Position numbers and translations under genes: made by a program. A stretch of DNA of 42,170 nt, from NCBI GenBank assembly GCA_017942035.1, contig JAGAVG010000014.1, forward strand, positions 1-42,170, given 5' to 3'. Under the pieces are notes generated by a model. The model made no database searches. It was given only the letters and a program-made list of their open reading frames with translations, and was not told where the DNA came from. Positions 30,172 through 39,131 of this stretch are shown here, piece after piece (position 1 is the stretch's first letter; the number at the start of each line of letters is the position of its first letter). The stretch comes from a bacterium (GTDB lineage Bacteria; Cyanobacteriota; Vampirovibrionia; Gastranaerophilales; Gastranaerophilaceae).

Positions 30172-30567
30172 ATGAATACAGATCCTATAGCAGATATGCT
30201 AACAAGAATTAGAAACGCTAACACAGTTTCTCACGAAAAAGTTGAAATGCCGTCATCAAAATTGAAAGTTGAATTGGCTAAACTTTTGAAATCAGAAGGT
30301 TACATTACTGATTTTGAAGTTAAAGAAGTTGGTAAATTCAAAGTTTTGGAAATCACTTTGAAATATGACGAAAACAATAAACCTGTAATTTCAAAATTAC
30401 AAAGAGTTTCAAAACCGGGCTTGAGAAACTATTCAAAAGCTAAAAATCTTCCGCAGGTATTGGGCGGAATGGGTATCGCTATCGTATCAACAAGCAAAGG
30501 CTTGATGACAGATAGAAAAGCAAGAAAAGAAAACATCGGCGGAGAAGTTCTCTGCTACGTTTGGTAG
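30172..30567 (+). CDS. rpsH: 30S ribosomal protein S8
   Basis: The 131-residue S8 protein binds 16S rRNA helix 21 in the central domain and in E. coli also represses its own operon. The sequence is full length and typical: [78 protein letters not shown] and a C-terminal [17 protein letters not shown] ribosome binding site precedes the ATG. Its neighbours are unusual: yraN before it and nrdD after it, instead of rpsN and rplF of the spc operon. A strong terminator follows, making it a one-gene unit. It may be a relocated sole copy or a second copy. Confidence 0.97.
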   Translation: MNTDPIADMLTRIRNANTVSHEKVEMPSSKLKVELAKLLKSEGYITDFEVKEVGKFKVLEITLKYDENNKPVISKLQRVSKPGLRNYSKAKNLPQVLGGMGIAIVSTSKGLMTDRKARKENIGGEVLCYVW

Positions 30568-30593
30568 TTTTTTATACAATACTAATAATAACG

Positions 30594-30623
30594 AAACAGC
30601 GGAGAAAATTTCTCCGCTGTTTT
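30594..30623 (+). terminator. Terminator of rpsH
   Basis: ACAGCGGAGA pairs with TCTCCGCTGT around a short A/T loop, followed by TTTTGTTTTG. It is a strong GC stem and T-tract soon after the rpsH stop. Confidence 0.9.
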
Positions 30624-30754
30624 GTTTTGTAAATGCTATGAAAGCTTGCAATTGTATATGTTCCGGTATATAGAGATGTATTTTTGTAAATCAAAAGATT
30701 TAATTTTTGTAAAAAGTATTCCATGCTTTTATTTTTTAATGTAGAATATAAAAA

Positions 30755-30900
30755 CGATTTGAGGAAAGTGATGTGAAAATCATCCGCTGGTCCGCAGCCG
30801 TGTCAGGTTTACAGTGATGTAGATGACCTCAGCATGTAGTTGAGAAAGCCGGAATGCTCAAGTTGGGAGAAACCTCGAGACAGGAATTTGGGATAAGTTA
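30755..30900 (+). promoter_or_regulatory. Cobalamin riboswitch
   Basis: Conserved blocks of the B12 riboswitch appear in order: GAGGAAAGTGATGTGAAAATC (first 20: GAGGAAAGTGATGTGAAAAT), CGCTGGTCCGCAGCCGTG, then GTTGAGAAAGCCGGAATGC and CTCGAGACAGGAATTTG. It lies in the leader of nrdD. Downstream, CCTTTTT-AGT-AAAAAAAGG (30936-30952) would bury the ribosome binding site, so control is probably translational: cobalamin should lower nrdD-nrdG expression. Confidence 0.85.
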
Positions 30901-30960
30901 ATAGTTGTAAAATTCAGGAGTTCCCTTTTTCTGCCTTTTTAGTAAAAAAAGGAGTAAGTT

Positions 30961-33216
30961 ATGCAAAATTTAAACAGCGGGAAAGTTGTAGACCTTGTGT
31001 CTTGTGAAGAGCCGTCGATATTTAACAGTTCATCAGGTAAAAAGACAAAATCTATTCAAAAGATTGCCGGATTTTTTCCAAGAGCGGGATTGAACAATGT
31101 CAAAATAATTAAAAAAGACGGCACGAAAGAAGATTATAATGTTCAAAAAGTTGTTGCTGCAGTGAAAAAATCTGCAGCGAGAATGCTTGTTGAATTCAGC
31201 GAGGATGAACTTAAAGAGATATGCGATTTTGTAGATAAAAGTGTTCTTGATACTAAAAATTCTGAAATAGAAATATTCAAAATGCACTGTATTGTTGAAA
31301 ATGCGCTGGAAAATGTAAACCCGAAAGTCGCAAAAAGTTACAGAAATTACAGAGACTATAAAATCGACTTTGTAACAATGCTTGATAGGGTTTTTCAAGA
31401 AAGCCAGAGAATTATGTATATTGGCGACAAAGAAAATTCAAACGCTGATTCTACGCTGGTTTCGACAAAACGGTCGTTAATTTTTAACGAATTGAATAAA
31501 GAATTATACAAAAAATTCTTCCTTACAGTTCCGGAACTTCAAGCAATCCGTGACGGCTATATCTATATTCACGACATGTCAGCCCGCCGCGATACGATGA
31601 ACTGCTGTCTTTTTGACGTTTCAAATGTTCTGAAAGGCGGATTTGAAATGGGCAACTTGTGGTATAACGAACCGCAGTCACTTGAAGTTGCATTTGATGT
31701 AATAGGTGACATAATAATGGCGGCAGCAAGCCAGCAGTACGGCGGTTTTACTGTTCCGGAGGTTGATAAAATCCTTGCGCCTTATGCTCAAAAAACATTT
31801 GATAAATCATACAACAGATACCTTGAAATGGGATTGAGTGTTGAAAAAGCCGAAATCGAAGCGTCAAAAGATGTTGAAAAAGATTTCCATGACGGATTTC
31901 AAGGCTGGGAATATAAATTTAACACGGTAGCTTCAAGCAGAGGAGATTACCCGTTCATAACAATGACAATGGGGCTTGGTACAGGCAAATTCGAAAAAAT
32001 GGCCTCTTTAATTATGCTTGACGTTAGAAAATGCGGACAGGGCAAAAAAGGCAATAAAAAACCGGTATTATTCCCTAAGATTGTATTTTTATACGACGAA
32101 AATCTTCACGGCAAAGGCAAAGCGCTGGAGGAATTGTTCAATGCCGGTATTGAATGCTCGAAAAAATCCATGTATCCTGATTGGCTGTCATTGACTGGCG
32201 AAGGCTACATTGCAAGCATGTATAAAAAATACGGACGCGTAATATCACCGATGGGATGCAGAGCATTTTTATCACCTTGGTACGAAAAAGGCGGAATGAC
32301 TCCGGCCGATGCGGATGACAAACCGGTATTTGTCGGAAGATTTAATATCGGCGCAATCAGCCTTCATCTTCCGATGATTTATGCAAAATCTCAAAAAGAA
32401 GGCAAAAATTTCTATGAAGTTCTTGATTATTATATGGAAATGATTAGAAATCTTCACAAACGTACTTATGATTACTTAGGCGAAATGAGAGCGTCAATCA
32501 ATCCGTTGGGATTTTGTGAAGGCGGCTTCTACGGCGGGAATTTAAAACCTCATGATAAGATAAAACCGCTTTTAAAAGCCTCAACAGCTTCATTTGGAAT
32601 CACTGCATTGAACGAATTGCAGGAGCTTTACAATGGTAAATCTCTTGTTGAGGACGGAGAATTCGCACTTGAAGTAATGCAATATATTAATAAAAAAGTG
32701 ATTGAATTCAGAAATGCTGACGGAAACTTGTACGCTATATACGGAACTCCGGCGGAAAATCTTTGCGGACTTCAGGTTAAACAGTTCCGTAAAAAATACG
32801 GTGTTGTGGATCAGGTTTCCGACAGAGGTTATGTATCAAATAGCTTCCACTGCCATGTTTCAGAAAAAATCGGGCCTATCGAAAAGCAAGATTTAGAGGG
32901 AAGATTCTGGGAACTTTTAAACGGCGGAAAAATTCAGTATGTAAAATATCCGGTTTCATATAACACAAAAGCGATTGAAACCCTTGTTAAAAGGGCAATG
33001 GACAAAGGTTTTTACGAAGGTGTAAATCTTTCGCTTGCATATTGTGACGATTGCGGACATCAGGAGTTAAGTATGGATGTTTGCCCGAAATGCGGAAGCA
33101 AAAACCTCACAAAAATTGACAGAATGAACGGATATCTTTCTTATTCGCGGGTAAAAGGGGATACACGCCTTAACTCAGCGAAAATGGAAGAAATAAAAGA
33201 TAGGATAAGTATGTAA
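30961..33216 (+). CDS. nrdD: Anaerobic (class III) ribonucleoside-triphosphate reductase
   Basis: NrdD makes deoxynucleotides from ribonucleotides without oxygen, using a glycyl radical. The 751-residue protein has an unusual 45-residue N-terminal lead, an ATP-cone regulatory domain (about 46-135, VKIIKKDGTKEDYNVQKVV), the barrel with DGYIYIHDMSARRDTMNCCLFD and a zinc site CDDC...CPKC (Cys695, 698, 708, 711). The radical site is RMNGYLSY with Gly724. All catalytic features are present. The ribosome binding site AAAGGAG is in a hairpin under the cobalamin riboswitch. The stop overlaps nrdG (TAATG). B12 control suggests that the cell also has a B12-dependent class II reductase elsewhere. Confidence 0.97.
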   Translation: MQNLNSGKVVDLVSCEEPSIFNSSSGKKTKSIQKIAGFFPRAGLNNVKIIKKDGTKEDYNVQKVVAAVKKSAARMLVEFSEDELKEICDFVDKSVLDTKNSEIEIFKMHCIVENALENVNPKVAKSYRNYRDYKIDFVTMLDRVFQESQRIMYIGDKENSNADSTLVSTKRSLIFNELNKELYKKFFLTVPELQAIRDGYIYIHDMSARRDTMNCCLFDVSNVLKGGFEMGNLWYNEPQSLEVAFDVIGDIIMAAASQQYGGFTVPEVDKILAPYAQKTFDKSYNRYLEMGLSVEKAEIEASKDVEKDFHDGFQGWEYKFNTVASSRGDYPFITMTMGLGTGKFEKMASLIMLDVRKCGQGKKGNKKPVLFPKIVFLYDENLHGKGKALEELFNAGIECSKKSMYPDWLSLTGEGYIASMYKKYGRVISPMGCRAFLSPWYEKGGMTPADADDKPVFVGRFNIGAISLHLPMIYAKSQKEGKNFYEVLDYYMEMIRNLHKRTYDYLGEMRASINPLGFCEGGFYGGNLKPHDKIKPLLKASTASFGITALNELQELYNGKSLVEDGEFALEVMQYINKKVIEFRNADGNLYAIYGTPAENLCGLQVKQFRKKYGVVDQVSDRGYVSNSFHCHVSEKIGPIEKQDLEGRFWELLNGGKIQYVKYPVSYNTKAIETLVKRAMDKGFYEGVNLSLAYCDDCGHQELSMDVCPKCGSKNLTKIDRMNGYLSYSRVKGDTRLNSAKMEEIKDRISM

Positions 33217-33698
33217 TGAATTACCACGATATAACAAAAGAAGATATGCTGAATGGCGACGGATTACGTGTTGTACTATGGGTTTCAGGGTGTAATCATC
33301 ATTGCAAAAACTGCCAGAACCCGATTACCTGGGATGAAAACGGCGGATTACCTTTTGATGAAAACGCAGAGAATGAACTTTTTGAAGCGCTGAATAAACC
33401 GCATATTGACGGAATAACATTTAGCGGCGGAGATCCTTTGTTTCCGCAAAACAGAAAAGAAGTTTTCCGTTTGATTAAAAAATGCCGTAATTTATATCCG
33501 GAAAAATCAATCTGGCTTTACACAGGCTATACTTGGGAACAAATCAAAGACCTTGACGGAATTTCCGATATAGATGTTATTGCGGAAGGTGAATTCGTAG
33601 AAGAGTTAAAAGACAACAATTTACACTGGGTCGGAAGCTCAAATCAGAGAGTAATAAGGGTTAAAGAGTCATTAAACGGAAACATTGTTGTATTGTAA
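33216..33698 (+). CDS. nrdG: Anaerobic ribonucleotide reductase activase (radical SAM)
   Basis: NrdG uses S-adenosylmethionine and a 4Fe-4S cluster to create the glycyl radical on NrdD. The 160-residue protein shows the radical-SAM cysteines in SGCNHHCKNCQNPITW (Cys26, Cys30, Cys33) and the GITFSGGDPLFPQNR motif that binds SAM. The length is typical. Its ATG overlaps the nrdD stop in TAATG, so the two proteins are made together and share the riboswitch. Confidence 0.96.
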   Translation: MNYHDITKEDMLNGDGLRVVLWVSGCNHHCKNCQNPITWDENGGLPFDENAENELFEALNKPHIDGITFSGGDPLFPQNRKEVFRLIKKCRNLYPEKSIWLYTGYTWEQIKDLDGISDIDVIAEGEFVEELKDNNLHWVGSSNQRVIRVKESLNGNIVVL

Positions 33699-33743
33699 AC
33701 TTGCGCGTTTGATTATTATATGTGTTTCTGTTAATAATTAGGT

Positions 33744-34700
33744 ATGGCAATTTACTTTTTTTACGGCGACGAAGACTATCTTATAGATAAAGAGCTTGAG
33801 AAACTAAAGAAAGGGCTTGACAAAAACTTTCTTGACATGAGTTTCAAAACATACGATTGTCCTAATTTTCCGGAGCTGATTTCTATTCTCAGAACTCAGC
33901 CGATGATGTTTGGGAAAATGCTGATAGTTATTAATTGCTATGACTATTTTTCCAAAACTTTTGAAGATAAAGAAGTTAAGCAAATTGTTTCCGCGCTGGA
34001 AGATAATAATGACAATCTTGATATCGCGTTTATTGCAAAAATCCCGCGTAACAGCGGTAAAAAATTGGATAGCCGTAAAAAGCTTTTTAAAACTTTAAAG
34101 GGGTACAATTCAAAAGAAATAAATACCATACCTCTTTATAAAACTGCCGAACTTGAAGATTGGATTTCAAAACTTGCAAAATCAAAAGGTTTAAAAATCG
34201 AAAAAGACGCCGCAAATGCAATGATTACCCAAATCGGCAACAACATCAGGCAATTTGATATTGAGCTTGATAAACTTAAACTTTTTGCCCATCCAAAAAA
34301 TATTGTCACTGCCGCAATGGTAAAAGAGGATTGTATTTCAAACGAAGATTTGTTCGCTTTTTCTGATTTTCTGTTACAGGGTGAAAAAGACAAAGCATTG
34401 TTGGAATACAAAAGACTTCTTGACAAAAAATTCCCTTTGGAAATTCTTGCAACTCTCCAAACTCTTGTTCGGCGCTGGATTATCTTGAAAGCAAAGTCAA
34501 AACAGCTTTCGGGCTTTGAATTGTCAAAACTTACGGGGATGCATGAATACGTTATTCAACTAACCCTGAAAAAAATGAAACACATTTCGCTTAAAGATTT
34601 GGTTAAACTTAAAAAACAGCTTACACAGGCCGAATATTGTATAAAATCAGGCCAAACTGCAGATATGCAGGATGAGATTATGAAAGCGTTTATGGTTTAA
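33744..34700 (+). CDS. holA: DNA polymerase III delta subunit
   Basis: HolA is the clamp-loader subunit that opens the beta clamp. The 318-residue protein starts AIYFFYGDEDYLIDKELEKL, the usual start of the family, and continues with LRTQPMMFGKMLIVINCYDYF, the mid-domain ELEDWISKLAKSKGLKIEKDAA and QIGNNIRQFDIELDKLKLFA, and the C-terminal collar helices (LLQGEKDKALLEYKRLLDKKFPLEILATL, LKKQLTQAEYCIKSGQ). As in other delta subunits, there is no P-loop. It follows nrdG after 45 bases and converges on ileS. Confidence 0.93.
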   Translation: MAIYFFYGDEDYLIDKELEKLKKGLDKNFLDMSFKTYDCPNFPELISILRTQPMMFGKMLIVINCYDYFSKTFEDKEVKQIVSALEDNNDNLDIAFIAKIPRNSGKKLDSRKKLFKTLKGYNSKEINTIPLYKTAELEDWISKLAKSKGLKIEKDAANAMITQIGNNIRQFDIELDKLKLFAHPKNIVTAAMVKEDCISNEDLFAFSDFLLQGEKDKALLEYKRLLDKKFPLEILATLQTLVRRWIILKAKSKQLSGFELSKLTGMHEYVIQLTLKKMKHISLKDLVKLKKQLTQAEYCIKSGQTADMQDEIMKAFMV

Positions 34701-34716
34701 CTAAAAAACGTTAAAT

Positions 34717-34752
34717 AAAAAGGGCGGGATTGATAAAATCAATCCCGCCCTT
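34717..34752 (-). terminator. Strong terminator between holA and ileS
   Basis: AAGGGCGGGATTGA (34720-34733) pairs perfectly with TCAATCCCGCCCTT (34739-34752) over a 5-base loop. The minus strand runs on into TTTTTATTT, so it mainly ends ileS, but the stem would also stop holA transcription from the other side. Confidence 0.9.
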
Positions 34753-34767
34753 AAAGTCTTAAAATGT

Positions 34768-37596
34768 TTATTCTTGAATTGCCTCGAAACATTCATCACA
34801 AATAGTTTCGTGACCGGCATTGTGTCCGAGTTCTCTATATTTCCAGCATCTGTCGCATTTTTCGCCTTTTGCCTTTGTAACCCATACAGTATAGCCGTTT
34901 TCTGAGTATTCATTCATAACATTTTCCGGTTTTGTTTCTGTTATGTAGGCCTGAGAGGTTATGAATATATTTGCAAGTTCGTCCTCGTTAGCTTTCAGAA
35001 CTTCACTATTTTCAGCTTTTATGTAAACTGCAGCTTCTAGTGAACTTCCGATTTGTTTGTCTGCTCTTAAAGGTTCAATCGCGCGAGAAACAACTTCTCT
35101 GGCCTTAAGAATTTGAGTGAATTCTTCTTCTAACTTTTCATTTGTCCATTCCGGCTTGATTGTAACCCAATCGGTCAAAAGGACGCTTTCAATGCCGTCT
35201 CTCTGGCATTCCGGAATATTTTGCCAGATATCTTCAGCCTGATGAGGCATAACCGGTGTTAAAATTCTTACAAGTGAATGCAAAATTTCAAACATTACTG
35301 TCTGGCAGGCTCTTCTTGATAGAGATTTTTTGCCGGCTGTGTAAAGTCTGTCTTTTACGATATCAAGATAGAATGAGCTTAAATCTACAGCCGCGAAATT
35401 TTGGAGACATTGGAAATACTTGTAGAATTCGTAATTTTCAAATGCTTCCGTAACTTCTTCGTTGAGTTTGTTCAATTTATGGAGCGCAAACTTATCGAGA
35501 CTTTTTAAATCCTCATATTTTACATAATCAACGGCAGGGTCAAAATCGAAAAGGTTTCCGAGCAAGAATCTTGCCGTGTTTCTTGTTTTTTTGAAGATTT
35601 CGACGAGTTGTCCGATGATGTTGTTTCCGATTTTAATATCGTTTCTGTAATCAACTGATGCCGCCCATAATCTTAAAACGTCAGCGCCGTAAGTCTTGAT
35701 TATTTCATCCGGTCTGATGTAATTGCCTAAAGACTTAGACATTTTTCTTCCATCCTCACCGAAAACAAATCCGTGGGTCAAAACCTGTTTGTACGGAGCT
35801 TTGTTTTGAACGGCGACAGAAGTCAAAAGAGATGACTGGAACCAGCCTCTATGCTGGTCAGAGCCTTCCAAATATAAATCAACCGGAGTGTGTCCGAGTT
35901 CGTCACTTCTTTTTTCAACGACGGCTTTCCAAGTTACGCCGGAGTCGAACCACACATCCATAATGTCTTTTTCTTTTCTGAAATGCGTTTTGCCGCACTT
36001 AGGGCATACAAAACCTTGAGGGAGAAGTTCTTCGGCGCTATGGTTAACCCAGGCATCAGAACTTTCTTTTTCAAAGATTTTTGCAACATTTTCGATGGTT
36101 TCATCCGTGCAGATAACCTCTCCGCAATCTTCGCAGTAGAAAATTGGGATAGGAACGCCCCAGGCTCGTTGGCGGGAAATACACCAGTCAGAGCGGCTTT
36201 CAACCATGTTTGAAATTCTTGCTTCGCCTGATGCCGGAATCCATTTTACTCCTTTTATGGCATCAAGTGCCTGATTTCTGAATTTTTCAACTTTTACAAA
36301 CCACTGTGGAGTAGCTCTGTAAATTACCGGATTTTTACATCTCCAACAGTGCGGATAACTATGCTGAATATCTTGTTGCGCAAGCAATGCGCCGCAATTT
36401 TTCAACTTTTCAATAACAATTGAATTCCCTTTGTAATACGGAATACCTGCCAAATCTCCGGCTTCTTCTGTCCAAACACCTTTGCTGTCAAGCGGTGAAT
36501 AAACTTCAATTCCGTATTTTATACCGACTTCGTAGTCCTCAAGCCCGTGACCCGGTGCTGTATGAACAGAACCCGTTCCGGCATCGAGTGTAACGTGTTC
36601 GCCTAGAATTATCGGTGATTTTCTATCGTAAAGCGGATGTTTTGTGTTCAAAAGTTCTAAATCTTCGCCCTTGCAAGTTCCGATAACTTTTATGTCGTTT
36701 TCTTCCCATTCAACATCTTTTAAAAAGCTTGCCAGAAGTCCTTGAGCGGCAACGTAAACATCATTTTTATATTCAAAGAATGTATATTCAAATCTCGGAT
36801 GCATACTTATTGCCATGTTTGAAGGGATTGTCCAAGGGGTTGTCGTCCAGATTACGGCATAAATATCTTTGCTGTTTTGCGGAAGAATTTTGTCGTTAAT
36901 TTTCTTTGAGCTTTCTTCGTCAAACTTAAATCTTACATAAATTGAAGTTGAAGTGTGATCGGCATACTCAACTTCGGCCTCTGCTAGCGCGGTTTCACAG
37001 GCTGCACACCAGTAAACCGGTTTAAGACCTTTTTCGATATATCCTTTTTTGTACATATCGCCAAAAACTCTAATTTGTTCAGCTTCAAATTCAGGGGCGA
37101 TTGTAATGTACGGGTTATCCCAGTTAGCGCCGACACCGAGTCTTTTGAATTCTCTTTCCTGACCTTTGAGGTTTTTTGCGGCAAATTCGCGGCATTTTTG
37201 TCTTAATTCGCCCTCTGAAACAGCGTGTCTTCCGCCTTTAATGGTTTTTACAACAGCATTTTCAATCGGAAGTCCGTGTCCGTCATAACCCGGTACATAA
37301 GGCGCGTAATGTCCTCTTTGAGATTTATATTTAATAAGAATATCTTTCAAAATTTTGTTCAAAGCCGTTCCGACGTGAATTTTTTCGGAACTCAAATAAG
37401 GCGGGCCGTCGTGAAGAATAAAAGGATTCGTTTTATCCCTTCTTTCAAGATTTTTTTCATAAATTTTGTTTTCATTCCAGAACTTTTGGATTTCAGGTTC
37501 TCTAACCGTTGCATTAGCTCTCATAGCTAAAGTAGTTTGAGGCAGATTTAGAGAATTTTTGTAATCCGTTTTCAATGTTGTTTCCTGATTTGTCAT
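34768..37596 (-). CDS. ileS: Isoleucyl-tRNA synthetase
   Basis: This 942-residue class I synthetase charges tRNA-Ile. The KMSKS loop is intact (DGRKMSKSLGN, near 618), as are the editing region (VIWTTTPWTIPSNMAISMHP, HTAPGHGLEDYEVG) and the C-terminal zinc cysteines (Cys914, 917, 933, 936). The HIGH signature reads HVGT (74-77), a threonine in place of the last histidine, preceded by LHDGPPYLSSEKI. The rest of the active-site block (ALNKILKDILIKY) is normal, so I expect an active enzyme. Its ATG comes after the symporter stop with only five bases between, and the AAGGA ribosome binding site lies in the end of that gene. No T-box leader is possible in such a small gap, so transcription comes from upstream. 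Confidence 0.97.
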   Translation of the reverse strand: MTNQETTLKTDYKNSLNLPQTTLAMRANATVREPEIQKFWNENKIYEKNLERRDKTNPFILHDGPPYLSSEKIHVGTALNKILKDILIKYKSQRGHYAPYVPGYDGHGLPIENAVVKTIKGGRHAVSEGELRQKCREFAAKNLKGQEREFKRLGVGANWDNPYITIAPEFEAEQIRVFGDMYKKGYIEKGLKPVYWCAACETALAEAEVEYADHTSTSIYVRFKFDEESSKKINDKILPQNSKDIYAVIWTTTPWTIPSNMAISMHPRFEYTFFEYKNDVYVAAQGLLASFLKDVEWEENDIKVIGTCKGEDLELLNTKHPLYDRKSPIILGEHVTLDAGTGSVHTAPGHGLEDYEVGIKYGIEVYSPLDSKGVWTEEAGDLAGIPYYKGNSIVIEKLKNCGALLAQQDIQHSYPHCWRCKNPVIYRATPQWFVKVEKFRNQALDAIKGVKWIPASGEARISNMVESRSDWCISRQRAWGVPIPIFYCEDCGEVICTDETIENVAKIFEKESSDAWVNHSAEELLPQGFVCPKCGKTHFRKEKDIMDVWFDSGVTWKAVVEKRSDELGHTPVDLYLEGSDQHRGWFQSSLLTSVAVQNKAPYKQVLTHGFVFGEDGRKMSKSLGNYIRPDEIIKTYGADVLRLWAASVDYRNDIKIGNNIIGQLVEIFKKTRNTARFLLGNLFDFDPAVDYVKYEDLKSLDKFALHKLNKLNEEVTEAFENYEFYKYFQCLQNFAAVDLSSFYLDIVKDRLYTAGKKSLSRRACQTVMFEILHSLVRILTPVMPHQAEDIWQNIPECQRDGIESVLLTDWVTIKPEWTNEKLEEEFTQILKAREVVSRAIEPLRADKQIGSSLEAAVYIKAENSEVLKANEDELANIFITSQAYITETKPENVMNEYSENGYTVWVTKAKGEKCDRCWKYRELGHNAGHETICDECFEAIQE

Positions 37597-37601
37597 ATTT
37601 A

Positions 37602-38927
37602 TTATCCTTCTTCTTCTATTTTAACCGTTTCGTGATTGTGAGTAATCATATTTTCAATATCGTGCCTGATACTGTTTTCGTTTGACTCTTTTATAAAATC
37701 TTTCATCTTATCATAATCAAATTCGTTCTCCCATCTTGCAATAACTACAGTCGCAACGCAGTTTCCGATGAGGTTAACAGTGGTTCTTCCCATATCAAGA
37801 ATCTGATCAATTCCGAGGAGAATTGCGACGCCCAAAAGCGGGATGTTGAAACTTGCGAGCGAGCCGGCGAGCACAATCAGAGATACCCTCGGAACCCCTG
37901 CAATTCCTTTGCTTGTGAGCATTAATGCCAACATAATAACAATTTGCTGTTCAATATTCAAATGTATTCCGACGATTTGAGATGAAAACATAACCGCCAT
38001 AGCAAGATATAACGTGCTTCCGTCGAGATTGAATGTGTAACCTGTCGGCATAACAAATCCGACAATATTTTTAGGCACCCCGAATCTTTCCATAATGTCC
38101 ATTGCTTTCGGAAAAGCCGCCTCAGAACTTGCAGTGGTAAACGCAAGGAGCGCCGGCTCTTGAAGAGCCCTTAAAAGATTGCGGAAAGATATTTTAGCAA
38201 TCTTGCAGGCAATAATTAAAACGACAAGCACAAAAACCGCAAGCGCTGTATACAAAGCCCCGATAACCTTTGCGTAACTTTTCAAAACTCCGAGCCCGTT
38301 AGCTCCGACAGTCGAGGCGATAGCACCGAAAATCCCTAACGGCGCAAAATACATAACGTATTCCGTGAATTTGAACATAATTTGAGATACGGAATTCAAT
38401 ATATTTAAAACCGGTTTTGATTTTTCTCCGATAGCACACATTGCAAGCGCGAAAAATATCGAAAATACAACTATTTGTAACAAATTGCCTTCTGACATTG
38501 CCTGAAAAATACTTGTCGGGAATATATTAACAATAAGCTCGCTAATTGTAGTGTGTGTTTGATGTGCCGCCATAATTCCGGCCTCTTGCATACGAGCGGC
38601 AAAATTCGCGGTAGTAACGGTAAAACCTGCTCCCGGCTGGAATAAGTTTCCGAAAGTTAAACCGATTGCAAGTGCCAATGTTGTCACGATTTCAAAATAA
38701 ATAATTGTTTTAAGCCCGAGTTTACCGAGTTTTTTTGCATCGCCGTGTCCCGCAATCCCAACAACTAATGTCGCGAAAAGCAAAGGCGCAATAATCATTT
38801 TTACCATACGTAAAAATATCAGCGCGAACGGGCGCATCTTAACAGCGAGTTCAGGGGTAAAATGTCCCGCCAAAACACCAAAAACTAGCGCTATAAATAT
38901 CAGGGCTGTTAATTTAGATTGTTTCAA
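37602..38927 (-). CDS. Second dicarboxylate/amino acid:cation symporter
   Basis: This DAACS-family transporter (441 residues) is a paralogue of the one at 27010-28335. Diagnostic blocks: FLRMVKMIIAPLLFATLVVG, hairpin 1 AFTTASSEAAFPKAMDIMER, GYTFNLDGSTLYLAMAVMFSS, TSKGIAGVPRVSLIVLAGS and GIDQILDMGRTTVNLIGNCVATVVI. The serine motif TTASSEAAFP is of the GltP/DctA type and differs from TASSSATLP of the other paralogue, so substrates may differ. I chose the TTG start at 38927 (MKQSKLTALIF) because a TGAGGAA ribosome binding site lies nine bases upstream; an ATG at 38972 would add 15 odd residues with no binding site. ileS follows after five bases. Confidence 0.92.
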   Translation of the reverse strand: MKQSKLTALIFIALVFGVLAGHFTPELAVKMRPFALIFLRMVKMIIAPLLFATLVVGIAGHGDAKKLGKLGLKTIIYFEIVTTLALAIGLTFGNLFQPGAGFTVTTANFAARMQEAGIMAAHQTHTTISELIVNIFPTSIFQAMSEGNLLQIVVFSIFFALAMCAIGEKSKPVLNILNSVSQIMFKFTEYVMYFAPLGIFGAIASTVGANGLGVLKSYAKVIGALYTALAVFVLVVLIIACKIAKISFRNLLRALQEPALLAFTTASSEAAFPKAMDIMERFGVPKNIVGFVMPTGYTFNLDGSTLYLAMAVMFSSQIVGIHLNIEQQIVIMLALMLTSKGIAGVPRVSLIVLAGSLASFNIPLLGVAILLGIDQILDMGRTTVNLIGNCVATVVIARWENEFDYDKMKDFIKESNENSIRHDIENMITHNHETVKIEEEG

Positions 38928-39057
38928 TATTATAAATTCCTCATATATACATATATATAATATTACAAACATGCTATATGTGTAGTTGCTTTTAAGTTTT
39001 TTGAAGTTGTTTTTATAAACTTATGTAAAAATTAAAAATTCAAATTTGATTTTACAC

Positions 39058-39085
39058 TTGAAAAACTGAGAAAAAGTGGTATAAT
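39058..39085 (+). promoter_or_regulatory. Promoter of the pilin-adhesin gene
   Basis: TTGAAA (39058-39063), 16 bases, TATAAT (39080-39085). The AGGAG ribosome binding site (39119-39123) and ATG (39132) follow after a short leader. Confidence 0.7.
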
Positions 39086-39131
39086 GTAAATGTATTATTG
39101 TAACCAAAATGGATTTACAGGAGTTGAGTAT

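Noticed and set aside
30125-30175. 16-codon frame starting [10 protein letters not shown] that overlaps the rpsH start by four bases
   Set aside because: No ribosome binding site precedes its ATG, so the overlap is probably chance.
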